Virus record (IMG/VR): IMGVR_UViG_3300031857_000549
Span: 1 to 38,017 of that record
Length of the DNA: 38,017 nt
Direction: 5' to 3' (one strand)
DNA from: a virus
Shown here: in pieces, positions 37,520 to 38,017 of the stretch
Layout of the letters: each line of letters starts with the position of its first letter
Position numbering within the stretch: position 1 is the stretch's first letter
Notes under the pieces: model-generated
What the model saw: the letters and a program-made list of their open reading frames with translations, nothing else
Told to the model about the DNA's origin: nothing
Databases searched by the model: none
Program-made: the position numbers and the translations under genes

Positions 37520-38017
37520 ATGGGACTACAAGAAAGTCAAACACAAAATGGAGGGATTACATTCCTATCCGTTAGCAATGGTAAGTTCGTTCGTAGAGTT
37601 GACGAAGGCACACCAAACGCAGTGTCACGAGTCAACAAAGTCGGTAAGACTGTACACGAACTATTTTACACCTCACTCATTGGTCACATCAAAGAAGTGA
37701 CAACTAAGGAGAGTGAGTATGGTAAGTTTTGGGTGGTTAAGGTCAAATCACCGGCCAATGACCAAGTATACCAGTTCGAGATGAACTACTCAAGTGGGTA
37801 TGCGACATCTTTTCTCAAGGCACTACCAAACGTAAACCTCGACATCAACGTTGAGATTTCACCCGCCATCGTCAAAAAAGATGACAAAAGCCAAAGTGTT
37901 ATCTTCCTTCGCCAAGATGGTCAAGCGGTCAAGCACTTCTTCACCAAGGCTACACCCAATGGTATGCCTGACCTTGAGCAAATTAAGGTCAAAGGCAAAA
38001 TAACCTGGGATGACACC
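37520..38017 (+). CDS. Replication-associated ssDNA-binding-like protein (3' truncated)
   Basis: The frame opens at ATG 37520 and runs to the window edge: 166 codons, no stop. It starts MGLQESQTQNGGITFLSV and contains DEGTPNAVSRVNKVGKTVHE and YQFEMNYSSGYATSFLKALP, then HFFTKATPNGMPDLEQIKVK. I recognise this as a conserved early protein of Bacteroidota phages encoded among replication genes. Strand-rich composition suggests an OB-like ssDNA-binding fold, not proven. It would be the beginning of a replication operon comparable in place to that at 1228, but with a different first gene. Confidence 0.6.
   Translation, partial: MGLQESQTQNGGITFLSVSNGKFVRRVDEGTPNAVSRVNKVGKTVHELFYTSLIGHIKEVTTKESEYGKFWVVKVKSPANDQVYQFEMNYSSGYATSFLKALPNVNLDINVEISPAIVKKDDKSQSVIFLRQDGQAVKHFFTKATPNGMPDLEQIKVKGKITWDDT

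Noticed and set aside
1-38017. Terminal repeat showing a complete circular genome
   Set aside because: The first and last bases do not match; the first gene is a fibre end and the last is an early gene. The similar modules at both ends are homologous, not identical.

Overview
The window reads as tailed-phage DNA (siphovirus type) infecting a Bacteroidota host, probably Flavobacterium-like. The host guess rests on four things seen in the sequence: AT-rich DNA, no Shine-Dalgarno motifs, A-rich leaders just before start codons, and several promoter candidates of the Bacteroidota type (TTTG, about 20 bases, then TAnnTTTG 15-21 bases before an ATG). All convincing genes lie on the + strand, mostly overlapping as ATGA or by a few bases. 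I see no integrase, tRNA, rRNA, IS element or CRISPR array. Both ends cut through genes: the C-terminus of a tail fibre at the left and the first 166 codons of a replication-type protein at the right.

Layout. 1-1.2 kb: tail-fibre end, a 46-aa coiled-coil protein, a unimolecular spanin and a terminator. 1.2-13 kb: one long early operon. It encodes a single-strand annealing protein, a mini protein with an SSB-like tail, a free-standing DnaA domain IV, a replication initiator preceded by an apparent kissing-loop RNA/DNA structure, a VRR-NUC nuclease, a sigma-like regulator and a glycosyltransferase. It then continues with two holin-like proteins, an M15 endolysin, a DnaQ-like exonuclease with zinc ribbon, a mini-zincin, an HNH nuclease, a LpxA-like acyltransferase, a second glycosyltransferase and a ParB-methyltransferase fusion. 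13-14.5 kb: small and large terminase. 14.5-16.1 kb: a block of small genes with its own promoter, ending in an XRE regulator and a strong terminator. 16.1-30.1 kb: morphogenesis. The order is tail chaperone with a T TTT TTT slippery site, tail proteins, tape measure, XkdF-type protease, scaffold, major capsid, tail tube, portal, connectors, distal tail. 30.1-34.4 kb: a 1326-aa repetitive tail fibre and a small accessory gene. 34.4-38 kb: a second coiled-coil protein, a GH19 endolysin, a second u-spanin, a metallophosphoesterase, a second mini-zincin, terminator, promoter, XRE regulator and the start of another early operon.

The main anomaly is that the last 4 kb repeats, in diverged form, the module that opens the window: fibre, coiled coil, u-spanin, N-domain enzyme, zincin, XRE. 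Word usage changes as well. By eye, CTAG is frequent up to about 29.7 kb and then absent to the end. GATC is absent up to about 34.43 kb and then occurs five times. The window is therefore either a recombinant or chimeric join of two related phages through the tail-fibre locus, or a phage that acquired a second lysis/early module. A 30-kb left genome could close from its distal tail genes back to position 1.
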